Shown here: piece by piece, positions 43,735 to 51,921 of the stretch
How the letters are laid out: each line of letters begins with the position of its first letter
Position numbering within the stretch: the stretch's first letter is position 1
Source: Kushneria sinocarnis
GTDB lineage: Bacteria > Pseudomonadota > Gammaproteobacteria > Pseudomonadales > Halomonadaceae
Reading direction: 5' to 3'
NCBI RefSeq assembly: GCF_003633775.1
Contig: NZ_RBIN01000008.1
Span: 62,001 to 126,000 of the forward strand
Length of the DNA: 64,000 nucleotides
Translations under genes and position numbers: made by a program
Notes under the pieces: model-generated
Seen by the model: only the letters and a program-made list of their open reading frames with translations
Told to the model about the DNA's origin: nothing
Database searches by the model: none

Positions 43735-45108
43735 ATGTCGACCGCTACTCCTGCGCCCCGGAGCAACCGAACTGCTTCGCCGCCGTCCACCACTTCACTG
43801 CTGATCCTGGCCGACGACCTGACCGGCACGGCAGACAGCGCAGTCGGCTGTGCCAGCCGGGGACTGCGCACCCTGATCTCGCTCTCGCCCGATGCGGGGG
43901 CAGCGGCCGACGTGGTCGCCATCGATACCGACAGCCGCCGCCTGTCACCCGATGAAGCGGCTCAGCGCTGTGTCGACGGTTGGCAGCAGTGGCAGGGAGG
44001 CTATCGCCATCTGTTCAAGAAGCTCGACTCCACCCTGCGCGGCAATGTGGCCGCTGAAATTGCCGCACTGGTACCGCTGGCCGGTATGGCGATTGTCGCT
44101 CCGGCCTTCCCCGCCACCGGGCGCACCACACGCAACGGTCATCAGTGGCTGCACGATCAGCCGGTGGAAGAGAGTGAAATATGGCGCAACGAAGGGCTCG
44201 CCGGGCGCGCCGATCTGGTCGCCATGCTGCAGGCCGTCGGGCTGAGAACGGTTCATCTTGATCTGGAGCAGCTGCGTCACACCATTCAAGAGCTCGCCCG
44301 ACAGCTGCAGGCGTTCCGGCAGCAGGGCTATCAGGCCGTGATCTGCGATGGTGAAAATGATGGTGATCTGGCCCGGCTCGCGAGCGCTTCAGCTGCCCTG
44401 ACGGGGGTCTTCCATGTAGGATCGGCCGGACTGGGCCGGCACCTGCCGGAAGCATTCGGTCTGATGGGCAGCGCCGAGCCCCCCACGCAACCCCTGCCGG
44501 ATCGCCAGCGGCCTGACACGCATCGGCCGATGCTGAGCGTCGTTGGCAGCATGACCGAGGTTTCCCTGCAGCAGGCGCAACAGCTGAAGCAACGGGCCAG
44601 CAGCCGGCTGCGCGTTTTCGAACTCACCCCCGATCAGCTGCGCCGCACACCTGATGACGCCATCCGCAACGCGACGGGGCACGCCCTGGGCGAGGCCCTC
44701 GCACAGGGACTCGATGTACTGGTGACCATCGCCTGCAGCAGTGATCGCAATCCGGCCGAGGGGCCACTGCTGGCGAGGCATCTCGGCGAGCTGCTGGCGC
44801 CAACGCTTTCCCGGGTCGGCACACTCTTCGTAACCGGCGGAGAGACCGCCCGCGCCCTGCTGACCAGCGCCGGGATCGACACGCTGCAGTTGATCGAGGA
44901 GCCCGATACCGGCATGGCCGGGCTGCTGACCGAACTCGAGGGCGCGCCGCTGCGCGTCATCACCAAGGCCGGCGGCTTCGGTGATGAAACCGCACTGGCC
45001 CGACTCTGGCAGCGCTATCGCGGCAGCGCGGCTGCTTCCACCCCGGACGAACATGGCTTCAGTCAGCAGGGACCCGGCACGATGACACGCAACGAGGAAG
45101 AGACATGA
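43735..45108 (+). CDS. Four-carbon acid-sugar kinase (DUF1537; DtnK/OtnK-like)
   Basis: ATP-dependent kinase of 457 residues. The DUF1537 N-terminal substrate domain contains L-A-D-D-L-T-G-T-A-D (25-34) and K-K-L-D-S-T-L-R-G-N (95-104). The C-terminal nucleotide-binding domain contains F-V-T-G-G-E-T-A-R near 370 and K-A-G-G-F-G-D-E near 417. Characterised members phosphorylate D-threonate, D-erythronate or 2-oxo-tetronate at O4. The ATGA overlap with a pdxA2-type gene points to the D-threonate kinase (DtnK) branch. It is the first gene of a second operon facing away from larC. Confidence 0.9.
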   Translation: MSTATPAPRSNRTASPPSTTSLLILADDLTGTADSAVGCASRGLRTLISLSPDAGAAADVVAIDTDSRRLSPDEAAQRCVDGWQQWQGGYRHLFKKLDSTLRGNVAAEIAALVPLAGMAIVAPAFPATGRTTRNGHQWLHDQPVEESEIWRNEGLAGRADLVAMLQAVGLRTVHLDLEQLRHTIQELARQLQAFRQQGYQAVICDGENDGDLARLASASAALTGVFHVGSAGLGRHLPEAFGLMGSAEPPTQPLPDRQRPDTHRPMLSVVGSMTEVSLQQAQQLKQRASSRLRVFELTPDQLRRTPDDAIRNATGHALGEALAQGLDVLVTIACSSDRNPAEGPLLARHLGELLAPTLSRVGTLFVTGGETARALLTSAGIDTLQLIEEPDTGMAGLLTELEGAPLRVITKAGGFGDETALARLWQRYRGSAAASTPDEHGFSQQGPGTMTRNEEET

Positions 45109-46112
45109 GCGAGCGACCCGTAGTCGGCATTACCATGGGCGACGCCGCCGGCGTTGGCCCGGAAATCATTATCAAGAGCCTCGCACACGCCTCGGTTCAC
45201 GATCTCTGCCGTCCGCTGGTGATCGGCGATGCCGGCCGTCTCGGAGAGGCCGCGCATCGGCTGGAGAGCCCGCTGGAGGTACGAGCCATTACCCGGCCCG
45301 ATGAGGCCCGGTTCGACCCGGGCACCGTCGACTGCATCGATCTCGGTCTGATCCCCGCCGATCTGGCCTGGGGGGAAGTCTCGCCCATCGCCGGTGACGC
45401 CGCCTATCAGTATATTGCCCGTACCGTCGAGCTGACCCGGGCCGGCGAGCTCGATGCCATCTGCACCGCGCCGCTCAACAAGGCGGCACTGCATGCCGGC
45501 GGGCATATCTTTCCGGGACATACCGAACTGCTGGCTCACCTGACCGGCATCGATGAAGTCTCGATGATGCTGGTCACCCCGAAGATGAAGGTGATTCACG
45601 TCACCACTCACATGGGCCTGCTCGATGCCATCGCTCGCATCGAACCCGGCCTGGTCCAGCGCACCATCGAGCGTGCCCATGCCACCCTGACGCGCGCCGG
45701 CATCGAGCGTCCACGCATCGCGGTGTGCGGCATCAATCCGCATGCCGGGGAGAACGGCCTGTTCGGCCATGGCGAAGAGGAAGAGAAGATCGTTCCCGCC
45801 ATCAATATCCTGCGTGCCCGCGGCTGGGACGTCGAAGGGCCTCTGCCGGCGGACACTCTCTTCTTCCGCGCCGGGCGCGGTGACTTCGACTGCGTGGTCG
45901 CCATGTATCACGACCAGGGACATGGCCCGGTCAAGGTCATGGGGCTTGAAGCCGGCGTCAACGTCACCGTCGGCCTGCCGGTCATTCGTACCTCGGTCGA
46001 CCACGGCACCGCCTTTGATATCGCAGGCCAGGGCCTTGCCGATGAACGCAGCATGCTCGAAGCGCTGCGCCAGGCCGTGGAACTGGCCACCCGGTATGCC
46101 GATACGGCCTGA
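45105..46112 (+). CDS. PdxA2-type 4-phospho-sugar-acid dehydrogenase (PdxA family)
   Basis: NAD-dependent oxidative decarboxylase, 335 aa, close to PdxA in sequence: G-I-T-M-G-D-A-A-G-V-G-P-E at the start, T-A-P-L-N-K-A-A-L near 123, F-P-G-H-T-E near 135 (metal His), I-N-P-H-A-G-E-N-G near 207, and M-Y-H-D-Q-G-H-G-P-V-K near 266. Classic PdxA serves vitamin B6 synthesis. PdxA2 beside a DUF1537 kinase instead converts D-threonate or D-erythronate 4-phosphate to dihydroxyacetone phosphate and CO2. The 4-base overlap with the kinase favours the catabolic role. Confidence 0.88.
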   Translation: MSERPVVGITMGDAAGVGPEIIIKSLAHASVHDLCRPLVIGDAGRLGEAAHRLESPLEVRAITRPDEARFDPGTVDCIDLGLIPADLAWGEVSPIAGDAAYQYIARTVELTRAGELDAICTAPLNKAALHAGGHIFPGHTELLAHLTGIDEVSMMLVTPKMKVIHVTTHMGLLDAIARIEPGLVQRTIERAHATLTRAGIERPRIAVCGINPHAGENGLFGHGEEEEKIVPAINILRARGWDVEGPLPADTLFFRAGRGDFDCVVAMYHDQGHGPVKVMGLEAGVNVTVGLPVIRTSVDHGTAFDIAGQGLADERSMLEALRQAVELATRYADTA

Positions 46113-46160
46113 GCCCCGCCCGAACCGCATGTCCGACACCACACGAAAGGAGCTGCCATC

Positions 46161-47066
46161 ATGGAAAGAATCGGATTCATCGGTCTGGGCCTGATGGGTG
46201 AAGGCATGGCCCGCAATCTGCTCGGTGCCGGCTATCCGCTGACCGTCATGGGTCACCGCAACCGCCGTCCCGTCGAGGAACTCACCGCCCTGGGCGCCGA
46301 GGAAGTCAGCTCCCCGGCCGAAATGGCCGCCCGATGCGATATCGTCTTTCTCTGCCTGCCCGGCGCCCCGCAGATCGAGCGGATCGTGACCGGTGATGAC
46401 GGTCTTCAGACCGGGGCACGTCAGGCCGGCGGACGCGATCTGATCATCGTGGACTGCTCGACCTCACAGCCCACCCTGACCCGAGAGCTCGCCCGATCGC
46501 TGGCCGAGGACGGCATTACCTTCATCGATGCGCCGCTGGGGGGCATTCCGGCTCAGGCCCAGAGCGGGGAACTGCAGGCCATCGTGGGCGCCGACGACGC
46601 CACGCTCGCTCGGCTCGAACCGGTTATCTCGACTTGGGCGGCACGCATCATTCATGTCGGGCCTACCGGGGCCGGCCATACCATGAAGCTGCTCAACAAC
46701 TTCCTTGCCATGGGCTATGGCGCCATCTTCTCCGAAGCACTCGCCATTGGCGCCCGGGCGGGTATCACCCCCCAGGTGTTCGATAGCGTGATCCGGGGGT
46801 CACGCATGGACAGCGGCTTCTACCGCACCTTCTTTCAGTACGTGCTCGAACGCGATCGCAACGCCCATCCCTTTGCGCTGACCAACGCGCACAAGGACAC
46901 CCGCTATCTGGTCGAGCTGGCGGAAAGCCTGCAGATGGAGGCCGGTGTTGCCCGGGCAGTCCGCGATCTCTATGCCCAGGCCGAAGCCGATGGGGAAGGC
47001 GAGCGCTATGTGCCGGAACTTTCCGATATTGTCGCTGCTCGCCACGGCATTTCCCTGGGTCAGTGA
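46161..47066 (+). CDS. Beta-hydroxyacid dehydrogenase (3-hydroxyisobutyrate/LtnD-type family)
   Basis: NAD(P)-dependent dehydrogenase (301 aa) with the Rossmann motif G-L-G-L-M-G-E-G-M-A-R near residue 8, D-C-S-T-S-Q-P near 95, the substrate loop D-A-P-L-G-G near 119 and the catalytic Lys in G-A-G-H-T-M-K-L-L-N-N near 176. Relatives include tartronate semialdehyde reductase, 3-hydroxyisobutyrate dehydrogenase and L-threonate/D-erythronate C2-dehydrogenases. In this operon a sugar-acid dehydrogenase role is likely. AAGGAG precedes the ATG. It lies 48 bases after the pdxA-family gene. Confidence 0.87.
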   Translation: MERIGFIGLGLMGEGMARNLLGAGYPLTVMGHRNRRPVEELTALGAEEVSSPAEMAARCDIVFLCLPGAPQIERIVTGDDGLQTGARQAGGRDLIIVDCSTSQPTLTRELARSLAEDGITFIDAPLGGIPAQAQSGELQAIVGADDATLARLEPVISTWAARIIHVGPTGAGHTMKLLNNFLAMGYGAIFSEALAIGARAGITPQVFDSVIRGSRMDSGFYRTFFQYVLERDRNAHPFALTNAHKDTRYLVELAESLQMEAGVARAVRDLYAQAEADGEGERYVPELSDIVAARHGISLGQ

Positions 47067-47132
47067 TCGACACACTGCAGCGAACAACATGCCACAATCG
47101 GTCACGACTCGGGGTTGTTGCGGGAGAAGAAG

Positions 47133-47909
47133 ATGAAGGTTGCCCGACGCCGTCAGGCCATGCTCGATGCCGTGCTTGCCGGCATGACCGAAGTGGAAGC
47201 CCTGTGTGCCCACTTCGGGGTCTCGGAAGCCACGGTGCGACGCGATCTGGGCGCGCTGGCCGAACAGGGGCTGGTCGTGCGTACCTACGGGGGCGCCACG
47301 GCGCGCCTCGGCCCTCGCGAACCCGAACTCACCCTGGAGCAGCGTCGCGAGCGTCAGGGGGACATCAAGGCCCGACTGGCCCAGCTGGCGCTGGAGCAGG
47401 TGCATGATGGCGAAACCCTGCTGCTCGATGGCGGCACCACCACCGCGGCACTGGCCGACTGCCTGCGGGCCAGACGCGGCCTGCATGTGCTGACCAACAA
47501 CCTCACTGCACTCGCCGCGCTCGGTGACCTGCCGGAAGGACACGTCACCGTGCTCGGCGGCGATCTGCGCGTGCCGAGCATGACCACCCATGGCCGTCTG
47601 GCCCACGCTGCGCTGGGGCGGGTCAGCGTGGATCGGGTATTCATGAGCGCCGATGGCGTCGTGGCCGGGATGGGGCTGTGTGAAGCCAGTCCCGAGCAGG
47701 CCTGGCTGAAGGAGGCGATGATCCAGCGCGCAGCCAGGCTCCACGTCATGGCCGATGCCACCAAGCTCGGGCGGGCCAGCCAGCAGCACTGGACCCCGCT
47801 GCCGCGGCGCTGGAGCCTGATTACCGATGCCGATGATGACACCCTGCTGGACACCTTTCGTGCCCAGGGGGCCGAGATCTGCAACGGCCTGCCCGCCACC
47901 GGGCCCTGA
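47133..47909 (+). CDS. DeoR/GlpR-family transcriptional regulator
   Basis: Repressor-type regulator of 258 residues. The N-terminal winged helix has A-L-C-A-H-F-G-V-S-E-A-T-V-R-R-D-L near residue 25 and the family R-T-Y-G-G-A wing near 55. The C-terminal sugar-phosphate-sensing domain has L-D-G-G-T-T-T near 105. DeoR proteins usually sense a phosphorylated intermediate of the operon they sit in. Here that would be a sugar-acid phosphate, and the GATC palindromes at 43.7 and 38.1 kb are candidate targets. The ATG at 47133 follows GGGAG by 7-8 bases. Confidence 0.9.
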   Translation: MKVARRRQAMLDAVLAGMTEVEALCAHFGVSEATVRRDLGALAEQGLVVRTYGGATARLGPREPELTLEQRRERQGDIKARLAQLALEQVHDGETLLLDGGTTTAALADCLRARRGLHVLTNNLTALAALGDLPEGHVTVLGGDLRVPSMTTHGRLAHAALGRVSVDRVFMSADGVVAGMGLCEASPEQAWLKEAMIQRAARLHVMADATKLGRASQQHWTPLPRRWSLITDADDDTLLDTFRAQGAEICNGLPATGP

Positions 47910-48039
47910 AGTACCGTGATTTGCCGCCGTGCTCCCCGGTCATGGCGAGCCAAGCCTAACCTGGGTAATGGCCAACGCCCGCCCGGGCTGGGACAGTAGT
48001 GGTCATGAATCGACAATGACCGTCACGGAGGCCGGTTTC

Positions 48040-48552
48040 ATGGATGAACGGGAACTCAATCGTGTCGTGGAGTTCATGACCGAGCAGCAGCTGGTCATGG
48101 CCACGGCGGAATCCTGCACGGCAGGTCTGATCGTCTCGGAGCTGGTCAGCATACCGGGCACCGGCCAGCTGCTGGATTCCGGGCTGGTGGTGTACTCGCC
48201 CGAGGCCAAGCAGCGCTATCTGGATATCGACGATAGCCTCTTCGAGCAGTACTCGCTGACCAGCGAGGTGATCGCCCGCGCCATGGCCCAGGGCGCCCTG
48301 AACAATACCCATGCGACCGTCACGCTGGCCAATACCGGCGTGGCCGGCCCGGCGGCGGGAGATGATGGTACGCCGGTGGGTACGGTCTGCTTCGCCTGGG
48401 GCTTTCGCTTCGATTCGGGCGATATCGTGCTCTCCGAAACCCGCCGTTTCGACGGCGATCGCAATGAGGTGCGCATGGCAGCAGCCCACTACGCCCTCAA
48501 TCGCATCAGCGACTACCATCGGCAGGCCAGTCAGTCCTCGCAGGCCTCCTGA
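48040..48552 (+). CDS. pncC: CinA-family nicotinamide-nucleotide amidohydrolase
   Basis: Deamidates NMN to nicotinate mononucleotide in the NAD salvage cycle. The 170-residue single-domain protein corresponds to the CinA C-terminal domain. It contains M-A-T-A-E-S-C-T-A-G with the catalytic Ser near residue 23 and A-N-T-G-V-A-G-P near 97. GGAG lies about 9 bases before the ATG. It lies 39 bases before nadE, so the two form an NAD-metabolism pair. Confidence 0.9.
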   Translation: MDERELNRVVEFMTEQQLVMATAESCTAGLIVSELVSIPGTGQLLDSGLVVYSPEAKQRYLDIDDSLFEQYSLTSEVIARAMAQGALNNTHATVTLANTGVAGPAAGDDGTPVGTVCFAWGFRFDSGDIVLSETRRFDGDRNEVRMAAAHYALNRISDYHRQASQSSQAS

Positions 48553-48591
48553 GTCGCCGTTACATTTCTGCAGGAAGGGAGTCATCAGGCA

Positions 48592-49422
48592 ATGAGCACC
48601 GCGACCACCTCGCAGCAATCGCAAATCATCGAAGCCCTCGGCGTCGAAGGCAGCTTCGAAGCCGAGCAGGCCATCGAGCAGCGCATCGAGTTCCTCTGCC
48701 ACCAGCTCCGGGACAATGGCCTGAGTGCCCTGGTACTGGGCATCAGCGGCGGTCTGGACTCCTCCACGGCCGGGCGTCTGTGTCAGCTTGCCGTGGAGCG
48801 CCTGCGCGAGCAGAGCTACCCGGCCACCTTTTACGCACTGCGCCTGCCCTATGGCGAACAGGCCGATGAAAGCGACGCCCGACACGCGCTGCAATTCATT
48901 CGTCCCGACCGGGAACTGGGCATCAATGTAAAGCCTGCCAGCGACGCCCAGCTCGATACGCTGAAACAGGGGGGGCTCGAGTTCCGTGACGCGTATCACG
49001 AGGATTTCGTGCTCGGCAACATCAAGGCGCGTCAGCGCATGATCGCCCAGTACGCCGTAGCCGGCACCCACGACGGTCTGGTGGTGGGTACCGATCATCC
49101 CGCCGAGGCGGTGATGGGCTTTTTCACCAAGTTCGGTGACGGCGCCTGCGATATCACCCCGCTGGGCGGACTCAACAAGCGCCGCATCCGCGCCGTGGCC
49201 GATGCCCTGGGGGCCGACGAGTCGATCTCCGGCAAGACCCCGACCGCCGATCTGGAGTCACTGACGCCGCAGCGCTCCGACGAGGACGCCTTCGGTATCA
49301 GCTACGATGACATCGACGACTATCTGGAAGGCCGGTCGGTCAGCGAGCATGTCGAGCGCACCATTGTCGAGGCGTATCGCAAGACGGCACACAAGCGCGA
49401 ACTGCCTCGCGCCCCGGAATGA
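48592..49422 (+). CDS. nadE: Ammonia-dependent NAD+ synthase
   Basis: Final step of NAD synthesis: amidation of NaAD with ATP and ammonia. At 276 residues it matches E. coli NadE (275) and lacks the glutaminase domain of longer forms. The PP-loop is S-G-G-L-D-S-S near residue 52, with G-T-D-H-P-A-E near 165 and P-T-A-D-L-E near 218. NaAD is also the LarB substrate, so the pincer pathway upstream draws on the same pool. It is probably co-transcribed with pncC. Confidence 0.96.
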   Translation: MSTATTSQQSQIIEALGVEGSFEAEQAIEQRIEFLCHQLRDNGLSALVLGISGGLDSSTAGRLCQLAVERLREQSYPATFYALRLPYGEQADESDARHALQFIRPDRELGINVKPASDAQLDTLKQGGLEFRDAYHEDFVLGNIKARQRMIAQYAVAGTHDGLVVGTDHPAEAVMGFFTKFGDGACDITPLGGLNKRRIRAVADALGADESISGKTPTADLESLTPQRSDEDAFGISYDDIDDYLEGRSVSEHVERTIVEAYRKTAHKRELPRAPE

Positions 49423-49486
49423 ACGCAACTGCTTGACGCCACGGTCGTGAGCCTCTGAGATACTGCGAGCAATCAAGGAGGCTGAC

Positions 49487-50548
49487 ATGACCGAACAACC
49501 AGGCGACGCCCGTCGCGAGACCCCCGGCAGATGGCAGACGCAGCGTGCCGATCGGTCATTGCCCCGCTGGCGCGAGCTGTTCTATATCGGCTGGGACAGT
49601 GCCATCGTGGCCCTGGTGTCGCTGAGTCTGGCACTGATCCTGCTCGATACCCTCTATGTGCTGACGCCACTGCCGGCGCTGCTGCAGTCCCTCTCACCCC
49701 AGCTGCACCAGGCCGGCGAGTGGCTGCACCGGCACTTCACCACCATCGATCTCTGGTTCGTTGCCATTCTGGCGTTCGATGTACTGGCCAGCTGGGCGCT
49801 GGCCATCCTCGAGCGCCGCTATTACCGCTGGTTCTACTACCCCTTCATTCACTGGTACGACGTGCTGGGCTGCCTGCCGGTCGGTGGCTTTCGCATGCTG
49901 CGTATTCTGCGTGTGATCGGACTGATGGTCCGGCTGCAGCGCATGGGCATCATTGATGTGACGCGCTGGCGCATCTTTCTGTTTTTCAATCACTACTATC
50001 AGATCCTGCTGGAGGAGCTCTCCGATCGCGTGGCGCTCAAGCTGCTGGGCAACCTGCAGGAGGAGATCCGCGAGAGCAACCGCCTGCCCGAAAAGGTGGT
50101 CGAACGGGTACTGCGGCCACGCAAGCAGCAGCTGATCGACGATATCGCCCAGCGGGTCAACACCATCGTCAGCGAAGGCTACGGGCACAATCGCGACCAT
50201 GTGGAGACCTGGGTGACCGGGCTGATTCACCGCGCCGTCACCGAGAACCCCGGCATGCGCCGGCTGTCCCGCATGCCGATGGGAGCCAGCGTGGTCGAGG
50301 CACTCGACGAGACGCTGGCCGATGTGGTCAGCCGCCTGATCCGCGAAGCGGTAATCGGCATGCGCTCGCCGGAATTCCGGGAGCTGGCCGGCGAGCTGGC
50401 CGACAGCGGTTTCGATGTCATGACCCGGATCGGGCGCGATGACAGCCACTCGCTCGAGGAAGCCATGGTCGAGGTGCTGGAGATCATCAAGGAGGAGGTG
50501 GCCACGCAGCGCTGGAAGGAAGAGCCCGGCCAGCCCCCTGCCGGATAG
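49487..50548 (+). CDS. Voltage-sensor-like membrane protein without a pore domain
   Basis: A 353-residue protein with four predicted helices (about 35-60, 86-109, 116-133, 136-158). The fourth is preceded by W-Y-D-V-L-G-C-L-P and carries Arg136, 139, 142, 149 and 152, the pattern of an S4 voltage sensor; helix 2 holds an Asp (98). No S5-S6 and no T-x-G-Y-G-D filter follow. Instead a ~190-residue helical, charged cytoplasmic region runs to the end. It may be a sensor, a proton-permeable VSD or an adaptor; function unknown. A strong AAGGAGG precedes the ATG. Confidence 0.7.
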   Translation: MTEQPGDARRETPGRWQTQRADRSLPRWRELFYIGWDSAIVALVSLSLALILLDTLYVLTPLPALLQSLSPQLHQAGEWLHRHFTTIDLWFVAILAFDVLASWALAILERRYYRWFYYPFIHWYDVLGCLPVGGFRMLRILRVIGLMVRLQRMGIIDVTRWRIFLFFNHYYQILLEELSDRVALKLLGNLQEEIRESNRLPEKVVERVLRPRKQQLIDDIAQRVNTIVSEGYGHNRDHVETWVTGLIHRAVTENPGMRRLSRMPMGASVVEALDETLADVVSRLIREAVIGMRSPEFRELAGELADSGFDVMTRIGRDDSHSLEEAMVEVLEIIKEEVATQRWKEEPGQPPAG

Positions 50549-50556
50549 ACCACGGC

Positions 50557-51921
50557 TCAGGAGGAAGCCGGCGTACGCCAGCGGATCAGCAGCGGGCAGC
50601 CCAGCGCCACGATGGCGATGCCCAGCAGCCCGCCACTGCCGGCATGCTGCAGGCTCGAATATACCAGTCCGGCACAGACCAGGCAGAACAACAGGGGAAC
50701 CAGCGGATAACCGGGCACCCGGAAGGGGCGCGGATGCGCCGGCTCGCTCCGGCGCAGCACGATCAGGGCAATTCCGACCATCATCAGAAAGAACCAGAAC
50801 ACCGGGGCGGTATAATCCACCATGGCCTGAAAGCCGTCCCGGCTGGCGCTGCCGATCAGTACCAGCAGCAGGGCCATGACCGCCTGAACGATCAGGCCGC
50901 GGGCAGGATGGTCTCCCCGGGCATTCCATCTTCCCAGATAGCGCAGGAGTGGCAGATCACGCCCCAGGGCATAGTAGACCCGGGCGCCGGTAAACAGGGT
51001 GGCGTTGAGCGTGGACAGGCTCGCCACCAGGATCACCGGGGTCAGGATCATCGCACCTCCCTCGCCCATGGCCCGGCGCATCATCTCGTCGGCGACGGCC
51101 TCGCTGCTGCGCAGGTCCTCCAGCCCCAGCACACTCAGATAGGCCAGATTGATCGCCCCGTAGAGCAGCACCAGGATCAGCGTACCGAGCAGCAGCACCC
51201 GGACCATGCTGCGTCCGGGGTCGCGCATGTCGGCAGAGAGATAGGCGGCTTCGTTCCAGCCTCCGAAGGTCAGCAGCACGAACACCATCGCCATTCCCAG
51301 TGCCGGGAATTCCAGCTCCGGCAGCGCGGGACGTACGGTCCCGACCGGCAGCGACGCGGCCAGCCCGCCATGATGCCAGCCGGCCAGAATCACCATCAGA
51401 CACGCCATCAGGGTCAGCAGGGTCAGCCAGCGCTGGGCGAGCCCGCCCTGCCGGGTACCGCGCAGATGCAGCAGCGTGAGCAGCGCGATGGCGAGCGCCG
51501 CATACCAGCCTGCGCCATGCTCGCCCAGCGGCAGCAGGCGCGTGGCGTAGTCACCGAAGACAAAGGCGACCGCAGCAATGGCCCCCGTCTGGATGACCAC
51601 GCCCCGCGCCCAGCCGAACAGCGTGGCCATCCGGCGGCCGAAGGCCCGGGAAAGAAAGTGATACTCGCCCCCGGCATGCGGATAACTCGATGCCAGCTCG
51701 GCATAGCACATGGCCCCCAGCAGGGTGATGATACCGCCGATCAGCCAGCTTGCCAGGAACAGCCATTCACTGCCCGCATACGCCGCCACCAGCGGCGGGG
51801 TTCGAAAGATGCCGACCCCGATGACCACCCCCACCATGATGGCAATGCCATCCCGCACGCGCAGGGCACCACGGGGGCCCGCTCCCTGCGCCGGCGGCTC
51901 GGCTGCCTCAGGTGTTGTCAC
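50557..51921 (-). CDS. APC-superfamily amino-acid permease
   Basis: Twelve-helix permease of 454 residues. The first helix has G-V-V-I-G-V-G-I-F-R-T-P (the G-x-G substrate loop), and C-Y-A-E-L-A-S-S-Y-P-H-A-G-G-E-Y follows near residue 73, both typical of the LAT/AdiC-like branch. The substrate may be a neutral amino acid or an exchange of amino acids. It uses a GTG start that overlaps the end of the methyltransferase gene by 14 bases, so it is the second gene of that unit. It is convergent with the voltage-sensor-like gene. Confidence 0.87.
   Translation of the reverse strand: MTTPEAAEPPAQGAGPRGALRVRDGIAIMVGVVIGVGIFRTPPLVAAYAGSEWLFLASWLIGGIITLLGAMCYAELASSYPHAGGEYHFLSRAFGRRMATLFGWARGVVIQTGAIAAVAFVFGDYATRLLPLGEHGAGWYAALAIALLTLLHLRGTRQGGLAQRWLTLLTLMACLMVILAGWHHGGLAASLPVGTVRPALPELEFPALGMAMVFVLLTFGGWNEAAYLSADMRDPGRSMVRVLLLGTLILVLLYGAINLAYLSVLGLEDLRSSEAVADEMMRRAMGEGGAMILTPVILVASLSTLNATLFTGARVYYALGRDLPLLRYLGRWNARGDHPARGLIVQAVMALLLVLIGSASRDGFQAMVDYTAPVFWFFLMMVGIALIVLRRSEPAHPRPFRVPGYPLVPLLFCLVCAGLVYSSLQHAGSGGLLGIAIVALGCPLLIRWRTPASS

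Noticed and set aside
45105-46112. This gene as the vitamin B6 biosynthetic pdxA.
   Set aside because: No ksgA, surA or apaGH neighbours as usual for pdxA, and a 4-base overlap with a DUF1537 kinase; the catabolic PdxA2 role fits better.
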